A stretch of 64,000 nt of DNA from Flaccisagitta enflata (GCA_965153355.1 OZ231126.1:28706001-28770000), one strand, 5' to 3'. Shown: positions 1-16,210, counted from the stretch's first letter. The notes: a model not told the origin generated them from the letters alone. Made by a program: numbers and translations.

Positions 1-261
1 TTCAGTGCAATCAATACATACAATTGCTTTTGATTTAATCGAACAAATAAAAAAAATTTCAGTGACTTAAGACAAAAGCATGGTGAAAAGTGACCAATGC
101 TTACTACTTTTTTCCTCACGGCGACAGCCGCCACTACTGGTATATTATCAGGTTTCTTATAGTTTATATAGTAATTCAATTTAAGAACGCTCTAAGAATG
201 TTGAAGGCTTCATTTAGCTTCGAAAATAAGAACATGAAGCCTTCAAAAAAAAAAAGTGTAG
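1..261. other. AT-rich sequence, no feature seen
   Basis: Low-GC sequence with no coding signal or recognisable element. The reading frame that enters the ATC repeat to the right owes its length to that repeat. Confidence 0.5.
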
Positions 262-466
<205 letters not shown>

Positions 467-471
467 AATTC

Positions 472-1102
472 ATCAACATGGTAGGTAGCTGTAGCTGTAG
501 CTGTATCCGGCCTTGTTTTTCTTAGAATTATAATAATCATTAAGAATCGCATGCACGCGACTAAGACTGAAGAATATATATCGTTTGAGGACATGCCGTA
601 GGCTGAAGGCAACACGACTTCAGACTTCAATGGATGCTTCCAACGAACATCCAAAGAATGCCAATTTTAAAAAAGATTTAGGGGTTTCGATCATACAAAT
701 CTATGACCGTTTTGTTTTATGGATTTGATGGTATTTGACGATAATCCATCTGTTTGCAAGCGCCCTATAGTTGATGCGGAAATCCACTGACTAAGATGAT
801 GATCATTGCTGCTTAAACGGTGTTCTTGTTCGATGAACTTGTTCTTGTTTGTTAAACTGTCATGTCACGCGACAGATGTCAGCATAAAGCTGATTAAAAA
901 CGAAGACCTCTCAAATGGAAAAAAAACGTTTAGTGAAGACGAGAAGATTTTTAATGAACCTGTGTGTCTCTCTCCTCCCTAACGTGCCCACTTTGATATG
1001 TTTCACATTTCTTCGCGACTGTTTACTTGTCATGGGTGTTTAAATAGATGTTGTTGAAATTCAAAATTCAATTCTTGTTCGATAATACGGTAGGATGCGT
1101 GG
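472..1102. other. Unassigned; scattered element remnants
   Basis: No gene visible. The words CTGTATCCGGCCTTG (about 507-521) and CATGCACGCGACTAA (551-565) match the right end and inverted left tip of the dispersed HTE elements. They lie in an order that does not form one intact element, so I read them as decayed or rearranged fragments. Confidence 0.4.
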
Positions 1103-1111
1103 TGCACTAAA

Positions 1112-1215
1112 TCAAAGTCAGTCCGTTGGTCTCTCCGTCGGTTGGTGGGTCGGTCGGTCGGTTGGTCACACTTAGCTTTTTAAACGTCCACGAGCATTTT
1201 TTGCATCAGCGCCCC
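1112..1215 (+). mobile_element. HTE fragment (GTCC/GTCG core)
   Basis: Contains a GTCGGTCGGTCGGTTGGTCACA core, then TTTTAAACG..CATCAGCGCCCCTGC as in the right half of longer HTE copies. The left tip hairpin and right terminal hairpin are missing. Confidence 0.45.
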
Positions 1216-2397
1216 TGCAATTCGATGGGGGCATCAAACATTCCTCTGACAGATATCTTTAACTTATTGAAGCACTCTAATGACGGCAAGTGGGTGATGA
1301 CAACGATCTTCCAAACTTTTTGCTTGATGAATAAGTAAAATTGTTTAGATCTTTTTTCTTGTAGAATTATCTGTAACTCAGCGATGATAAACATATGAAT
1401 CCCATGCAGACCCACGCCTCCCGGGGAACAAAGCCTAGGTAGAAACATCAACAAGTCGCGTGCAAGACATAAATAATTGAATTGATCAGCAAACCAGAGG
1501 GATTGTATTGGGTAATGGGTATTGGTATTTGGTTTACAATAGTTTTTTGTAATGGTAGGCATCCAATAAAGCGAGAATTCCGGGATCTAGGGCACATGGG
1601 GGGGTCTTAACTTTCAGTTTAGACGTCAATTTTACCTTTTCATATCGAAAATCGCCAAGCGCCTGAGCCTTTTTTAAATTAGTTATTATCTATAAGGTTA
1701 ATGTCATATTTTCATTTTTAGGAGATGGCGAAAAGGACCAATTTCAAAATTGAGAAAATTTGACAAAAACATTCATAATCAGATAGCTTACGGCAATATG
1801 AACATAGTTCAAAAATTGAATTTTGTTATCAATCCTCGATTTTTATGTAAATTAGGCTGAAATACGACAAATAATGATCGAAAATAAGCAAAAATTGAGT
1901 TGTTGTAGTCAGCAAAACCAAAAAAATGTGAATATTTTACTAAATCACAGTTAGAGAACTCAGACCCGATTCTGCTGAAAAAAATTGAGATTTCAATTTT
2001 TTTTGAAAATTCTCTATAAGCAGCATTTTTGGCTGGTTGGTCCAGTTAGCAAAAATTAACTGAATATTCTTGCAACGATCAATTTAAGTGGACATTCTCT
2101 GAAAGAACCACTGTGCAAAATTTCAGCCAAATCGGACAAGTATTTTAGAAGTTATGCCATTTTTAAATTTTTTGGTGGTAGGCTGGTTGGGCTGGTTGGG
2201 TTGGTTGGATATGTCCGAGATGCACCAAAAGCTCTATTCGTAATCGTTTCGGTACAGTGTTGATATATGCAAAAAATCTTAAGTCTCTCTCAAAGGGTTT
2301 CCAAGATATGGGCATTATATGATTTTTTGGAAAAGCATTTTGCTGGGAGTTCATACATGCGCCGATAACAAAGAAATAACTACGAAGATTCATCATG
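1216..2397. other. Unassigned AT-rich sequence
   Basis: No supported gene. There is a short tandem of GGCTGGTTG units near 2178-2208. Composition resembles old interspersed repeat, but I cannot define ends. Confidence 0.4.
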
Positions 2398-2632
2398 AAG
2401 CGTGATTATTCTGCAACAATTTACCGACCAATCACATTAAAAATTTCATTATGGCTGAATGCCAGGGAGTTAGGACCTGAAATTTTCAGTGTAGATGCAA
2501 AATTTCATGCTCTTTTTCATCGTGTCATCGGAATTTTCATCATCAGTTTCACAATGGCGTGACAGTGACAGATTTAAAGCGTGACATGAGTGTGACAGAA
2601 GAGCTGGGAGGGTGTGCGGAATAATCACGCTT
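2398..2632. mobile_element. Possible short MITE with 13-bp terminal inverted repeats
   Basis: AAGCGTGATTATT at the left is inverted as AATAATCACGCTT at the right. The spacing of about 235 bp suits a small MITE. No clear target duplication is visible, so this is tentative. Confidence 0.35.
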
Positions 2633-4621
<1,989 letters not shown>

Positions 4622-4878
4622 TGAAAGGGGCAGAGACAGAGACAGAATTTTGTACTTTTATCATTAAGTATTAGCATAAGATATTGAAATGGTTTTCAGA
4701 GGCTTTCGAGGCCATGATTTTCGGATTCCTCGACAAAAATACTGCGGACTAGCTGAAAATGGCATATTTTTAGCAATTTCGAAGCATCTTTTGACCTTTC
4801 AGAACACAAGACCCTTCAGTAAATATTTTGCCGCCCCATCTTTTCCGTGAATAGAAATAGAATAGCTCATCAAAACTT

Positions 4879-4881
<3 letters not shown>

Positions 4882-4964
<83 letters not shown>

Positions 4965-5000
4965 CAGAGACACAGAGACAAAGACACAGAGACAAAGACA
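4882..5000. repeat. (GA)n followed by (CAGA)n/(CAGAGA)n
   Basis: About 69 bp of GA run into CAGACAGA and ACACAGAG variants. The same GA-to-CAGA transition recurs at 27847, 51443 and 58590. Confidence 0.9.
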
Positions 5001-5072
5001 AAGGCAGATAGATGCTTGTAGATTTATACAAATATTGCTGAACCTTATTGCTATCATCACTTTTTACCCAAA

Positions 5073-5427
5073 CAAGGCCAACACCTATAAGTTGCGTGCG
5101 AGATTTACAGGGTAAAAATGACTTAGAATGACTTAGAATGACTTAGAATGACTTAAAATGACTTAAAATGTCCAAAAAGGACTTAAAATGACTAAAAAAC
5201 CTAATGACCAAAAATGACCTGAAATAACTTAAAATGACTCGGAATAACTTAAAATGACTTAGAATGACTCAAAATGACTTAGAATAACTTTTAATGACTA
5301 AAAAAGACCTAAAATTACCTAAGAGTTGACGTTATATTACAAAAAAAGTAAAGTGTGACGGACCGACGGACGGACCAACGGACCGACGGACGGACAAAGC
5401 GGGGTGTAGAGTCGCGTGCACGCGACT
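5073..5427 (-). mobile_element. HTE-1 element with added 10-bp repeat core
   Basis: Read on the minus strand: left tip AGTCGCGTGCACGCGACT, CCGCTTTGTCCGTCC core, the block CACTTTACTTTTTTTGTAATATAACGTC (split here only for description), then a 10-bp array at about 5105-5330 with unit close to TGACTTAGAA. The far end (5073-5104) has CAAGGCC and AGTTGCGTGCG, a degenerate right end. The copy at 40216-40532 has the same order of parts in the opposite orientation. Confidence 0.75.
5105..5330. repeat. Degenerate 10-bp tandem array (TGACTTAGAA-like)
   Basis: About 20 units of a 10-mer alternating TGACTTAGAA, TGACTTAAAA and TGACTAAAAA. It forms the expanded core of the surrounding HTE element, and its reverse complement (TTTTAAGTCA) is found at 40349-40532. 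Confidence 0.85.
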
Positions 5428-5659
5428 AAAAATAAATATCAAATACCTCAGAGCAAAAAGAATCATAAAATACAATGCAACATTTTAGAGTATTATGGAA
5501 ACAATTGAATATATATTTAAAGGACAAAACTCATAATCTGGTTATTTAAGGAATAATTAAAAGCAAGGGACTAGAAAATTATTGAATTCATAATCCAAAG
5601 CAATATCAACCTTTTTCTTTGTCTGTCTCTGTCTCTGTCTCTGTCTGTCTCTCTGTCTG

Positions 5660-6761
<1,102 letters not shown>

Positions 6762-6839
6762 TTTTTAAGAGTCATCAACATCATCAACCTTGCCACTCTT
6801 TAGATGAAAATAAATTTCGTAATTCTTTTATCTTTTAAG

Positions 6840-6841
<2 letters not shown>

Positions 6842-6920
<79 letters not shown>
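6842..6920. repeat. (CT)n microsatellite
   Basis: Uninterrupted tract of about 79 bp. Confidence 0.95.
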
Positions 6921-6923
<3 letters not shown>

Positions 6924-7181
6924 TGCGCGCCAGAAACCCCAAAAAAAAAACACTTAGCACGCAGAAACATGAAATCGGAACTGCTTCCGACAAAAAAAGT
7001 TTATTTTGTAAGTTTTCAAGAAAAAAAATGAAACTTTAGATCACCTTCTTAGTTTTTTGTGAGCACATGTTTTTCCCTAACTTAGTTAAAGATTTAGGGA
7101 GGAACTTTGGTTTTGAATCATGCTCCAAAGGGAGAAATTTTTTATCTTTGCGTTTATTTTTTTTTTCCTTTGTTTCTGTTT

Positions 7182-7375
7182 AGTCGCGTACTACGCTATT
7201 CGATAAGCCTCTTTTTTGTCCGTCCGTCCATCTGTTTGTCCGTCCGTCCGTCTATCCGTTAGTTTGTCCGTCCTTTCATCCGTTCTTCCATCCATTGCTT
7301 GGTTCGTAACATTTGTTGTTTTTGCACCTCCAACATCACTGCCCCTGCCCACCCGCACGCGATGAAGGTTGTTGT
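7182..7375 (+). mobile_element. HTE-1 element, degenerate
   Basis: Begins TTTAGTCGCGTACTACGC, then GTCC core, then CACTGCCCCTGCCCACCC and the right repeat GCACGCGAT. The terminal hairpin is decayed. Confidence 0.6.
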
Positions 7376-7421
7376 GTAATGTGTATTTATCATTGCTTTC
7401 TTTTCACTCTTCTTTATTTTT

Positions 7422-7733
7422 AGATGCGTCCTCTCTAAGAGGGGCTGTCCGTCCGTTGGTCCGTCTGTCCGTCATTAGGTCCTTCTGTCAGTCCATCGGT
7501 CCGTCCGTCTGTTACGCCTGTGCAAAAACCGCGCTTTCCGAATGTTTTTGGCCACAGTGACATCCTATACTGTATCAAATGATTGACAAACGTGTTTTGA
7601 GAGCCTCCTTTGCTACTCGGTTGTTTCATCTGTCTGTTCATCCATCTGTTCCTCCATATATGTCACATGTTAATCTTCCAAGTCAATACACGCGGAGAAA
7701 CAGTCCGGACACATCGTTGCCCGGTCGGGCTTG
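7422..7733 (+). mobile_element. HTE-4 element
   Basis: Starts TTTTTAGATGCGTCC, has a GTCC/GTCG core, the subfamily block GTTACGCCTGTGCAAAAACC, and ends with hairpin GCCCG-GT-CGGGC followed by TTG and a T-run. The copy at 21623-21926 is closely similar throughout. An HTE-1 copy begins only five T residues downstream. Confidence 0.8.
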
Positions 7734-7738
7734 TTTTT

Positions 7739-8000
7739 AGTCGCGTGCTACGCGACTCTACACCACACCTTGTCGGTCCGTCGGTCGGTCCGTCAATCCG
7801 TCCGTCGGTCCGTCCGTCGGTCCGTCCGTCGGTGTCGGTCCCTCCGTCCGTCCGTCCGTCCGTCCGTCCGTCATATTTTACTTTTTTTACCTTAATGTTT
7901 TTTTTTTTTGCCATACTGCTCCTGCCCAAATGCTCCACTGACCTCAATTATGGCCCATGCCCACCCGCACGCGACTGGGGTAGCCGTGTATCCGGCCTTG
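7739..8000 (+). mobile_element. HTE-1 element, near complete
   Basis: Left tip AGTCGCGTGCTACGCGACT, (GTCC/GTCG)n core (7769-7870), ATTTTACTTTTTTTACC block, TGCTCCTGCCCAAATG, CCCACCCGCACGCGACTGGG, then GCCGTGTATCCGGCC and TTG. The right GCACGCGAC is the exact inverted copy of left GTCGCGTGC. Confidence 0.85.
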
Positions 8001-8044
8001 TTTCTGCTGAAGCCGTTATAGTTGTTTAGGTGTGAGTGTAAGTA

Positions 8045-8158
8045 TTTTTTTGTAATACTGCCCGTGTCCAACCGTCCTCGACTGCTACCCGTTGTAGGGC
8101 TTGTTTCCTTTTTATGCCGTTCTATGTTTGCCGTGTACCCGCTGTATTCGGCCTTGCT
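8045..8158 (+). mobile_element. Degenerate HTE right ends
   Basis: Two decayed right-end motifs: CTGCCCGTGTCCAACCGTCC..GGGCTTG and GCCGTGTACCCGCTGTATTCGGCCTTG (read in pieces). Neither has a left tip. Confidence 0.4.
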
Positions 8159-8346
8159 TTTTCTTTACTCTTCATTTGTAACGGACTCAAGGAGCTGCAT
8201 CCGTAGTTATATCTGGTTGATCCCTCGACCTGGAGTTTCCTCATGCCCTGGGTAATCTGTAGTATGAAACAGTGAGATCAAAGCCCCGGGGCTGCCTGAA
8301 TTTGAACCGGGTTGCTCCGGATTGAAGTTATGGTTCAGTTTCCCAT

Positions 8347-8347
8347 C

Positions 8348-8415
<68 letters not shown>

Positions 8416-8445
8416 CCAACAACAACAACAACAACAACAACAACA
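8347..8445. repeat. (CAA)n microsatellite
   Basis: About 98 bp, interrupted once by CACC. Confidence 0.95.
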
Positions 8446-8470
8446 GAAACCAACCACCACCATCGCCCCC

Positions 8471-9055
8471 CACTACTGTCTCACATAAGGTTTGAGACAA
8501 GAATGATATTACAAGTATACAAACCTAGGACTATCAAGTAGAAAATCTTTCCCAGGGCGCTTTTTGAAAAAAATGAAAAATTCAACATTTTTAGCTTCAT
8601 TTTGCATAGACTATTTTTCAAGTTGGTTTGACCTATCTATTGACAGCATAATGATAATCCTAATGAAATTCCCTTTCATTTGATAGGTCGCACTATATAG
8701 TTTTCCCAAAAAATAGAATTTTCATTTTTAAAACCACCGTTACAAAATTACAACGGTGGCCTAAAAAATAAATTTTTCATTTCTCATGAAAACCATACAG
8801 TGCGACCTATCAAATGAATTGAAATTTTATCAGAATTAACATTATGCTGTCAAAAAATAGGTCAAATCAACCTAAAATTTTTTTTTGCAAAAAAATGCTA
8901 AAAATCTTGAATTTTTCATTTTTTTTTCAAAAAGCGCCTCAGGAAAGATTTTCTACTTGACGGTTCTTGGTTTCTATACTCATGAACTCTACAAAAATGA
9001 AAAAAACCGCATAGTAATGTCATTCTTGTCTCAAACCTTATGTGAGACAGTAGTG
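8471..9055. mobile_element. Long foldback MITE, copy 1 (CAC...GTG ends)
   Basis: The 585-bp segment is almost entirely an imperfect inverted repeat: CACTACTGTCTCACATAAGG at the left is inverted at the right. The core near the centre (TTTCATTTGATAGGTCGCAC with inverted ACCGTTAC/GTAACGGT-type arms) is shared with copies at 23959 and 32212. CCCC flanks both ends as a possible 4-bp target duplication. Confidence 0.8.
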
Positions 9056-9056
9056 C

Positions 9057-9318
<262 letters not shown>

Positions 9319-9627
9319 ATGCGACGAGCTTCCGGCCTGCGTCAATGCCCTGAATCATCTCATGACGAATTCTCTTTCTCTTTGATGATACCTTTTCTTT
9401 AAGTTAAAACCATTTTATATGTTTAAAACTTAAGTGCTATCCCCAAATATCGCATAAATGTAAATAAATAGAGAGGAAAAAAAATGAGTTGTCTGATGGA
9501 TATTGCAAATTGAATTCACACGCGAGATCGCGATTTGGGAGGGGAGATGGATGGACAAGCAAAGGCAGATAGAAAACAAACATTTCTTTCTTATACATGC
9601 TCAATCCTCCCCCTTCCGCATAGCATA

Positions 9628-9689
9628 CTCTCTTTCTCTTTCTCTTTCTCTAACTTTCTCTTACTTTCTCTTTCTGTTTCTCTTTCTCT

Positions 9690-9745
<56 letters not shown>

Positions 9746-9797
9746 CTCTCTTTCTCTCTCTTTTTCGTTTTCTCTTTCTCTTTTTCTCTCTCTCTCT

Positions 9798-9884
<87 letters not shown>

Positions 9885-9907
9885 CTCTCTTTCTCTCTCT
9901 TTTCTCT

Positions 9908-9998
<91 letters not shown>
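9628..9998. repeat. (CT)n/(TTTCTC)n microsatellite block
   Basis: About 370 bp of CT broken by TTTCTC, TTTTC and CGTTTTC variants, including internally duplicated sub-blocks. Confidence 0.95.
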
Positions 9999-10256
9999 AT
10001 TTTCCCTTTGCCTTTGATTTTGTTTGATCCATTTTTCCATCCATCCTAAGTTTGAACATATGATCTTGAGTTTTTGCTCTTCCTTTCATTAATTGAAATC
10101 TCCCTTATGTTGTTGTTCTCTATGAACACATTCGTTTCCCGGTTTTCTTACATTTAAGAGTGCCTCCGACCGATTTTTCTAATAACCAACAATCCTCTTT
10201 TCTTTGTCTTTTTTTTCTCTCTCTCTAGCCTTCTCTGTTTCACTTTCTTTCTGGCA

Positions 10257-10633
<377 letters not shown>

Positions 10634-10708
10634 ATTTAAAGTATATACAACCGACATCAATCAACAATAATCAGGCTAGGGTTCTTTTAAAACGATTCCC
10701 TCTAACAA

Positions 10709-10905
10709 CAAGGCCGGATACACGGCTACCTTAGTCGCGTGCGGGTGGGCAGGGGCAATATTTGAGTTACTTAAGTACTTAGGCAAGTGCAGTGAGGCTA
10801 AAGACCGCAAAAACATAAAAAAAGTAAAATGGGGACCGACCGACCAACCAACCGACCGACCGACCGACGGACAAAGCGGGGTGTAGAGTCGCGAAGCACG
10901 CGACT
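10709..10905 (-). mobile_element. HTE-1 element
   Basis: Minus-strand reading: AGTCGCGTGCTTCGCGACT tip, CCGCTTTGTCCGTC core, then CCCACCCGCACGCGACT, GCCGTGTATCCGGCC and TTG. The tip loop differs from other copies (CTT) but both inverted arms are intact. Confidence 0.8.
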
Positions 10906-11269
10906 ACAAACATCAAAAAAGATATTTCAATGACATTAGTTATGACTGCGGTGATCGATCGTTATCTAATCAGCCTTTTTTGTTTTTAATTCTCCCATTT
11001 TCTTTTCTTATGTTTTAATCGATTAATTCTTCCCAATCATTTATACGCGAATTTACTCTGGAATGAAATCATCCGTATCAATTTGTTTTCATAACTCCAT
11101 CTCTCCAATAATGACTGTAAAAGAACCGAGCCTGAAAAATCAAAAGGTCGCGTCTCACCCAGAGAAAACACAAATTCAACCAGTGGCTGTCGCCAAACAT
11201 GTGAATTGCAGGTGCAATTGACAACATGTTTAGTGGAAATACTTAAATTCTATTTTGTAATACTAAAAC
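10906..11269. other. Unassigned sequence
   Basis: AT-rich, with no gene or element recognised. Confidence 0.4.
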
Positions 11270-13698
11270 AAGAAGTGAGAACATAGGATTAGGAAATAAT
11301 AGAGAAATAAAAACCATATTCATGTTGAGAAAGTAAAGGGAAGAACTGAAGAACATTACCCATATTCATTAAGGGAGAGAGAAGGAAAAAACAGAGAAAC
11401 AAAAGCCATACTCATAAAGTGAAAAACAAGGGAAGAACTGAAAAACATTACCCATATTTATATAGGAAGAGACAAGGGAAGGACAGAGAAACAAAAGCCA
11501 TATTGATAAAGGGAAAGACAAAAAGGAGCTGAAAAATACACACATATTCATATAAGGAAAAACAATGGATGAACAGAGAAACAAAAGCCATACTGAAACA
11601 GGAAAGACAAGCGAAGAGTTGAAAAACATTACTCATATTCACATAGGGAAAGACAAGGGTAGAACAGAGAAACAAAAGCCATATTGATGTAGGGGAAGAC
11701 AAGGGAAGAACTGAAAAACATTACCCATATTCATACAGGGAAAGACAAGGGAAGGACAAAGAAACAAAAGCCATATTGATGAAGGGGAAGACAAGGGAAG
11801 AACTGAAAAACATTACCTATATTCATATAGGGAAAGACAAGGGAAGAACAGAGAAACAAAAGCCATATTGATGTAGGGGAAGACAAGGGAAGAACTGAAA
11901 AACATTACCCATATTCATACAGGGAAAAACAAGGGAAGATCAGAGAAACAAAAGCCATATTGATATAGGGGAAGACAAGGGAAGAACTGAAAAACATTAC
12001 CATATTCATATAGGAAAGACAAGGGAAGAACAAACAAAAACCATATTGATGTAGGGAAGACAGGGAAGAACTGAAAAATATTACCATATTCATACGGGGA
12101 AAGACAAGGGAAGGACAAAGAAACAAAGCCATATTGATGTAGGGGAAGACAAGGGAAGAACTGAAAAACATTACCCATATTCATATAGGGAAAGATAAGG
12201 GACAAAGAAACAAAAGCCATATTGATGTAGGGGAAGACAAGAGAAGAACTGAAAAACATTACCCATATTCATATAGGGAAAGACAAGGGAAGATCAGAGA
12301 AGAAAAGCCATATTGATATAGGGAAAGACAAGGGGAGAACTGAAAAACAATACCCATATTCATATATGGAAAGACAAGGGAAGGACAAAGAAACAAAAGC
12401 CATATTGATGTAGGGGAAGACAAGGGAAGAACTGAAAAACATTACCCATATTCATATAGGGAAAGACAAGGGAAGAACAGAGAAACAAAAGCCATATTGA
12501 TGTAGGGGAAGACAAGGGAAGAATTGAAAAATATTACCCATATTCATACAGGGAAAGACAAGGGAAGGACAAAGAAACATATAGGGAAAGACAAGGGAAG
12601 AACAGAGAAACAAAAACCATATTGATGTAGGGGAAGACAAGGGAAGAACTGAAAAACATTACCCATATTCATATAGGGAAAGACAAGGGAAGATCAGAGA
12701 AACAAAAGCCATATTGATATAGGGAAAGACAAGGGGAGAACTGAAAAACAATACCCATATTCATATAGGGAGAGACAAGGGAAGAACTGAAAAACATTAC
12801 CCATATTCATACAGGGAAAGACAAGGGAAGGATAGAGAAACAAAAGCCATATTGATAAAGGGGAAGATAAGGGAAGATTTGAAAAACATTACCCATATTC
12901 ATATAGGGAAAGACAAAGGATGAACTGAGAAACATTACCCATATTCTTATAGGGAAAGACAAGGGAAGGACAAAGAAACAAAAGCCATATTGATATAGGG
13001 GAAGACAAGGGAAGAACTGAAAAACATTACCCATATTCATATAGGGAAAGACAAGGGAAGAACAGAGAAACAAAAGCCATATTGATGTAGGGGAAGACAA
13101 GGGAAGAATTGAAAAATATTACCCATATTCATACAGGGAACGACAAGGGAAGGACAAAGAAACAAAAGCCATATTGATGTAGGGGAAGACAAGGGAAGAA
13201 CTGAAAAACATTACCCAAATTCAGATAGGGAAAGACAAGGGAAGAACAGTGAAACAAAAGCCATATTGATGTAAGGGAAAACAAGGGAAGAACTGAAAAA
13301 CATTACCCATATTCAATATAGGGAAAGACGAGAAGATCAGAGAAACAAAAGCCGTATTGATGTGGGAAAGACAAGGGAGAACTGAAAAACAATACCCGTA
13401 TTCATATATAAGGAGAGACAAGGGAAGAACTGAAAAACATTACCTATATAAATACAGGGAAAGACAAGGGAAGGATAGAGAAACAAAAGCCATATTGATA
13501 AAGGGGAAGATAAGGGAAGATTTGAAAAACATTACCCATATTCATATAGGGAAAGACAAAGGATGAACTGAGAAACATTACCCATATTCTTATAGGGAAA
13601 GACAAGGGAAGGACAGAGAAACAAAAGCCATGTTCTTATAGGAATAGACAAGGGAAGGACAAGGGAAGGACAAGGGAAAGACAGCGAAAAACAAAACC
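11270..13698. repeat. 46/92-bp satellite array
   Basis: About 2.4 kb of tandem 92-bp dimers made of two diverged 46-bp halves. Both halves share GGGAAAGACAAGGGAAGAAC. One continues AGAGAAACAAAAGCCATATT, the other TGAAAAACATTACCCATATT. Order is mostly alternating, with local deletions (for example near 12560) and runs of one half. Since 92 is not a multiple of three, the minus-strand open frames shift at each unit, so they are not protein repeats. Confidence 0.95.
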
Positions 13699-13964
13699 CT
13701 TCTTTCAAAGAGTGGAGAGTGGAAGGAAAAAAAAGGAAAAAAAAAAAACAAAAAAAACAGAAAAACATTTTGTGGAGTTATAGTGAATTGCTTAACGCAA
13801 TTCACAAAAAGGATGTATGATAACTTGATAAGTGATACGCCTCAACGATCTAGAAGATTCGACTTGTTATCATTTGTAGATCTGTTTATTTTTTACATGT
13901 GAAGTGGCTGATTAAAGGTCACCAGCGTCACCAGCCAGACATAAAAACGTATTTCCTTCTTTTT

Positions 13965-14068
13965 AGTTGCGGACACGCAACTCTATATGGGCCTTTGTCC
14001 GTCCGTTGGTCAGTGCCTCAGTGGGGATCGAGTTGAAGAGTGAAAAAATGAGCGGAAAAATGTAAGGT

Positions 14069-14115
<47 letters not shown>

Positions 14116-14215
14116 TGAATTTTTGTATGGGGGGGGGTTAGAGGTTGTGGTGTTGATGGGGGTTGGACGCCCCCACCCACTCGTCCGAAACAATATTGTG
14201 ACTCCGCGCCACTTG
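13965..14215 (+). mobile_element. HTE-3 element with poly-T insertion
   Basis: Tip AGTTGCGGACACGCAACTC, TTTGTCCGTCCGTTGG, a 45-base T run (14070-14114), GGGGGTTGGACGCCCCC, a damaged right repeat GTCCGAAAC, and end GTGACTCCGCGCCACTTG, whose GTGAC/GTCAC stem carries one change. Confidence 0.75.
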
Positions 14216-16210
14216 TTTTTTATCAGCCGCGTCCACACTGTTGTATGAAGATGACAGCCGTTATTACATTCATTCACTTGTTCATTTACTCAATTATTCA
14301 CTCGCTCAACTTTGTCAGATTCTTCATCCCGGTAAAAGCAAATCGATGTCACTTTTGGATTTGAGATCAATGTGAAGATTTAAGTAAAGGATTGAAACAA
14401 TATGATTTCTGTCCTTGTCCTTTTTGTGCTGTTTGTCCCTTTTTGTGCTGTTTCTTGTTTGGGATATGGAAGCAGTTGACTGCTTTTCATTTGGCCGGTG
14501 AGATGGCCTTTTTAGTGACGTGTGCTATGTCAGTCGGTCGGTCGGTTGGTCGGTTTGTCGGTCCGTAACGCTTGGCTTTTTCGGCGTTTACTTGCATCAC
14601 TGCTCCTACCTAAGTGCTAGATAAGCCTTTTTTCACTGCCCCTGCCCACCCGCAAGCGATTTGTTAAAACGAGAAAATTGAAGTGGAAGCGGTGGAACTG
14701 GTATGGAAATTGAGCGTATTCCCGGCCGATGCACCAATTATTAAAGATAAATTATTGTATTAGTCCCATAGTCGAGTGTTCAGTGAAATGATGACACGCA
14801 CAAACACAGACCTGATCACCAAGGCTTCTCTCCTGTCTGTGCTTCTTGATGGGGACCTGACTACAGTACAGGCCCCTCTTCGTACGGCCACCATCGAATG
14901 CTCTAGTTGCAGCGGACGTCCGACTCCACATCCGTCCGGGACTATCTTGCTAACTTCGTAGCCGGAAAGTGTCTTATTCATTGTCTTACATTCTTCTTAC
15001 TTCATCTTGGAGAGATGGGAGAAAGAGATAACTAACGAGATTCGACGTGTCGTTTGATCAATTGATTACTATTTAAACCCCATTTCAGCTGTACTCCTCA
15101 TTCAATCAATCATGAAAGCCAACTTGCCTACACAAGGATAAAGCAACGGATCAATCTAACGATAAACAGGAGCAGCTTCATCATTCACAAGAGACGCTAG
15201 CTACTTGCTAGAGTTGCTGAAATGGTAGGGAGCTAACACTCAAATACTGAACGTCGGAAACTTATGAAAGAACGTAATTAATCCTCCCATCAATCTACGT
15301 AAAATATCGAGAAAGTGATTCTCCTAATAAAACTAACATTGTCGACAAAATCTATACATCTAAGAGAATCAGACTTGTAAATGTATAAAAGCTAATCGTA
15401 AGTTAAAATATACTGTCAATCTGTCACGAGAAAAGGTACGGATGATCTAAGAACAGGATGTGTGGAAATACACTAAACAGGGACTGTTTCTTTTTGCATC
15501 CATTAAATACTAGAGTTCCTGAAAAGCTGGATGCCTAAATTACTCTATTACAAGCGCTTCCGTGTCCCTGTCACTAAAACAGAGTTCGAAATGAAGAATC
15601 GACGAATCTTGCCGAACGTGAACACGTTCATTCTTCCGGTATGCAGTCATTTACAGATATCTCTTATAAAAAAGAACGAGTTGCTGGCCAAAGAAAGAAG
15701 ACGCACAAAAATTTAACGTCCCGGTTAATCTAATTAGCAAAATGGTTTAATTATTCATTATAGTTTTTTTCTTCAGCCAAACAAACATTTTTTCTTGATG
15801 CTGCCTCGTGGCTCACCTAATCTAGTTACCGAAAAACGTTTTCGTCGTTCTTTAAGACCGATTTTATTTTATTTTTCATTGTTTTGAACTAATAGCTTAT
15901 GAACGATCGGTATGTCTTCTATCTGCCATTAAATTGAACATTTTTAGTTTCCGGCGATAAAAACTCTAATTTGCGATGAAAACTTTTAATTATTCTGATT
16001 AACGAGCCATGAAACCTTTTTATGGATATAACCTCAGCAACGTGATGGCGCGGGAGAGATCCTGCTTGATTTCATGAACACACACAAAAAAAAAAAAACA
16101 AACAAGAGAGGACGCATCTGAAAACAGAGAAGATAGATTTGTGGATGATAGATGGGAACTTAACATTGAAAAGAATAATATGGAAATGGTTCTGTGATAT
16201 CAAAAGGATA
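14216..16210. other. Unassigned; one degenerate HTE, no supported gene
   Basis: A decayed HTE lies at about 14512-14666 (GTCGG core, then CACTGCCCCTGCCCACCC). The stretch 14767-15716 is the most gene-like in composition upstream of the receptor. It has short mixed-complexity frames on both strands (for example 15531-15716 +), but no domain, splice partner or homology that I recognise. Confidence 0.35.

Noticed and set aside
7610-8029. Frame with [14 protein letters not shown] repeats resembling a structural repeat protein
   Set aside because: It translates the (GTCC)n core of HTE elements; the same pseudo-protein appears wherever such a core occurs, in varying frames and strands.
8290-8330. 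Possible tRNA-derived SINE (minus-strand GGTTCAAATTC resembles a B box)
   Set aside because: No convincing A box at the right distance, no second copy in the window and no defined 3' tail.
11270-13698. CRISPR-like array
   Set aside because: Repeats are contiguous diverged tandem units without unique spacers, in a metazoan nuclear context.
11369-13768. Minus-strand frames with recurring FFPCLPLHQYGFCF-like segments
   Set aside because: They follow the 46/92-bp satellite, whose period is not a multiple of three, so the motif recurs in shifting frames; no conserved reading frame.
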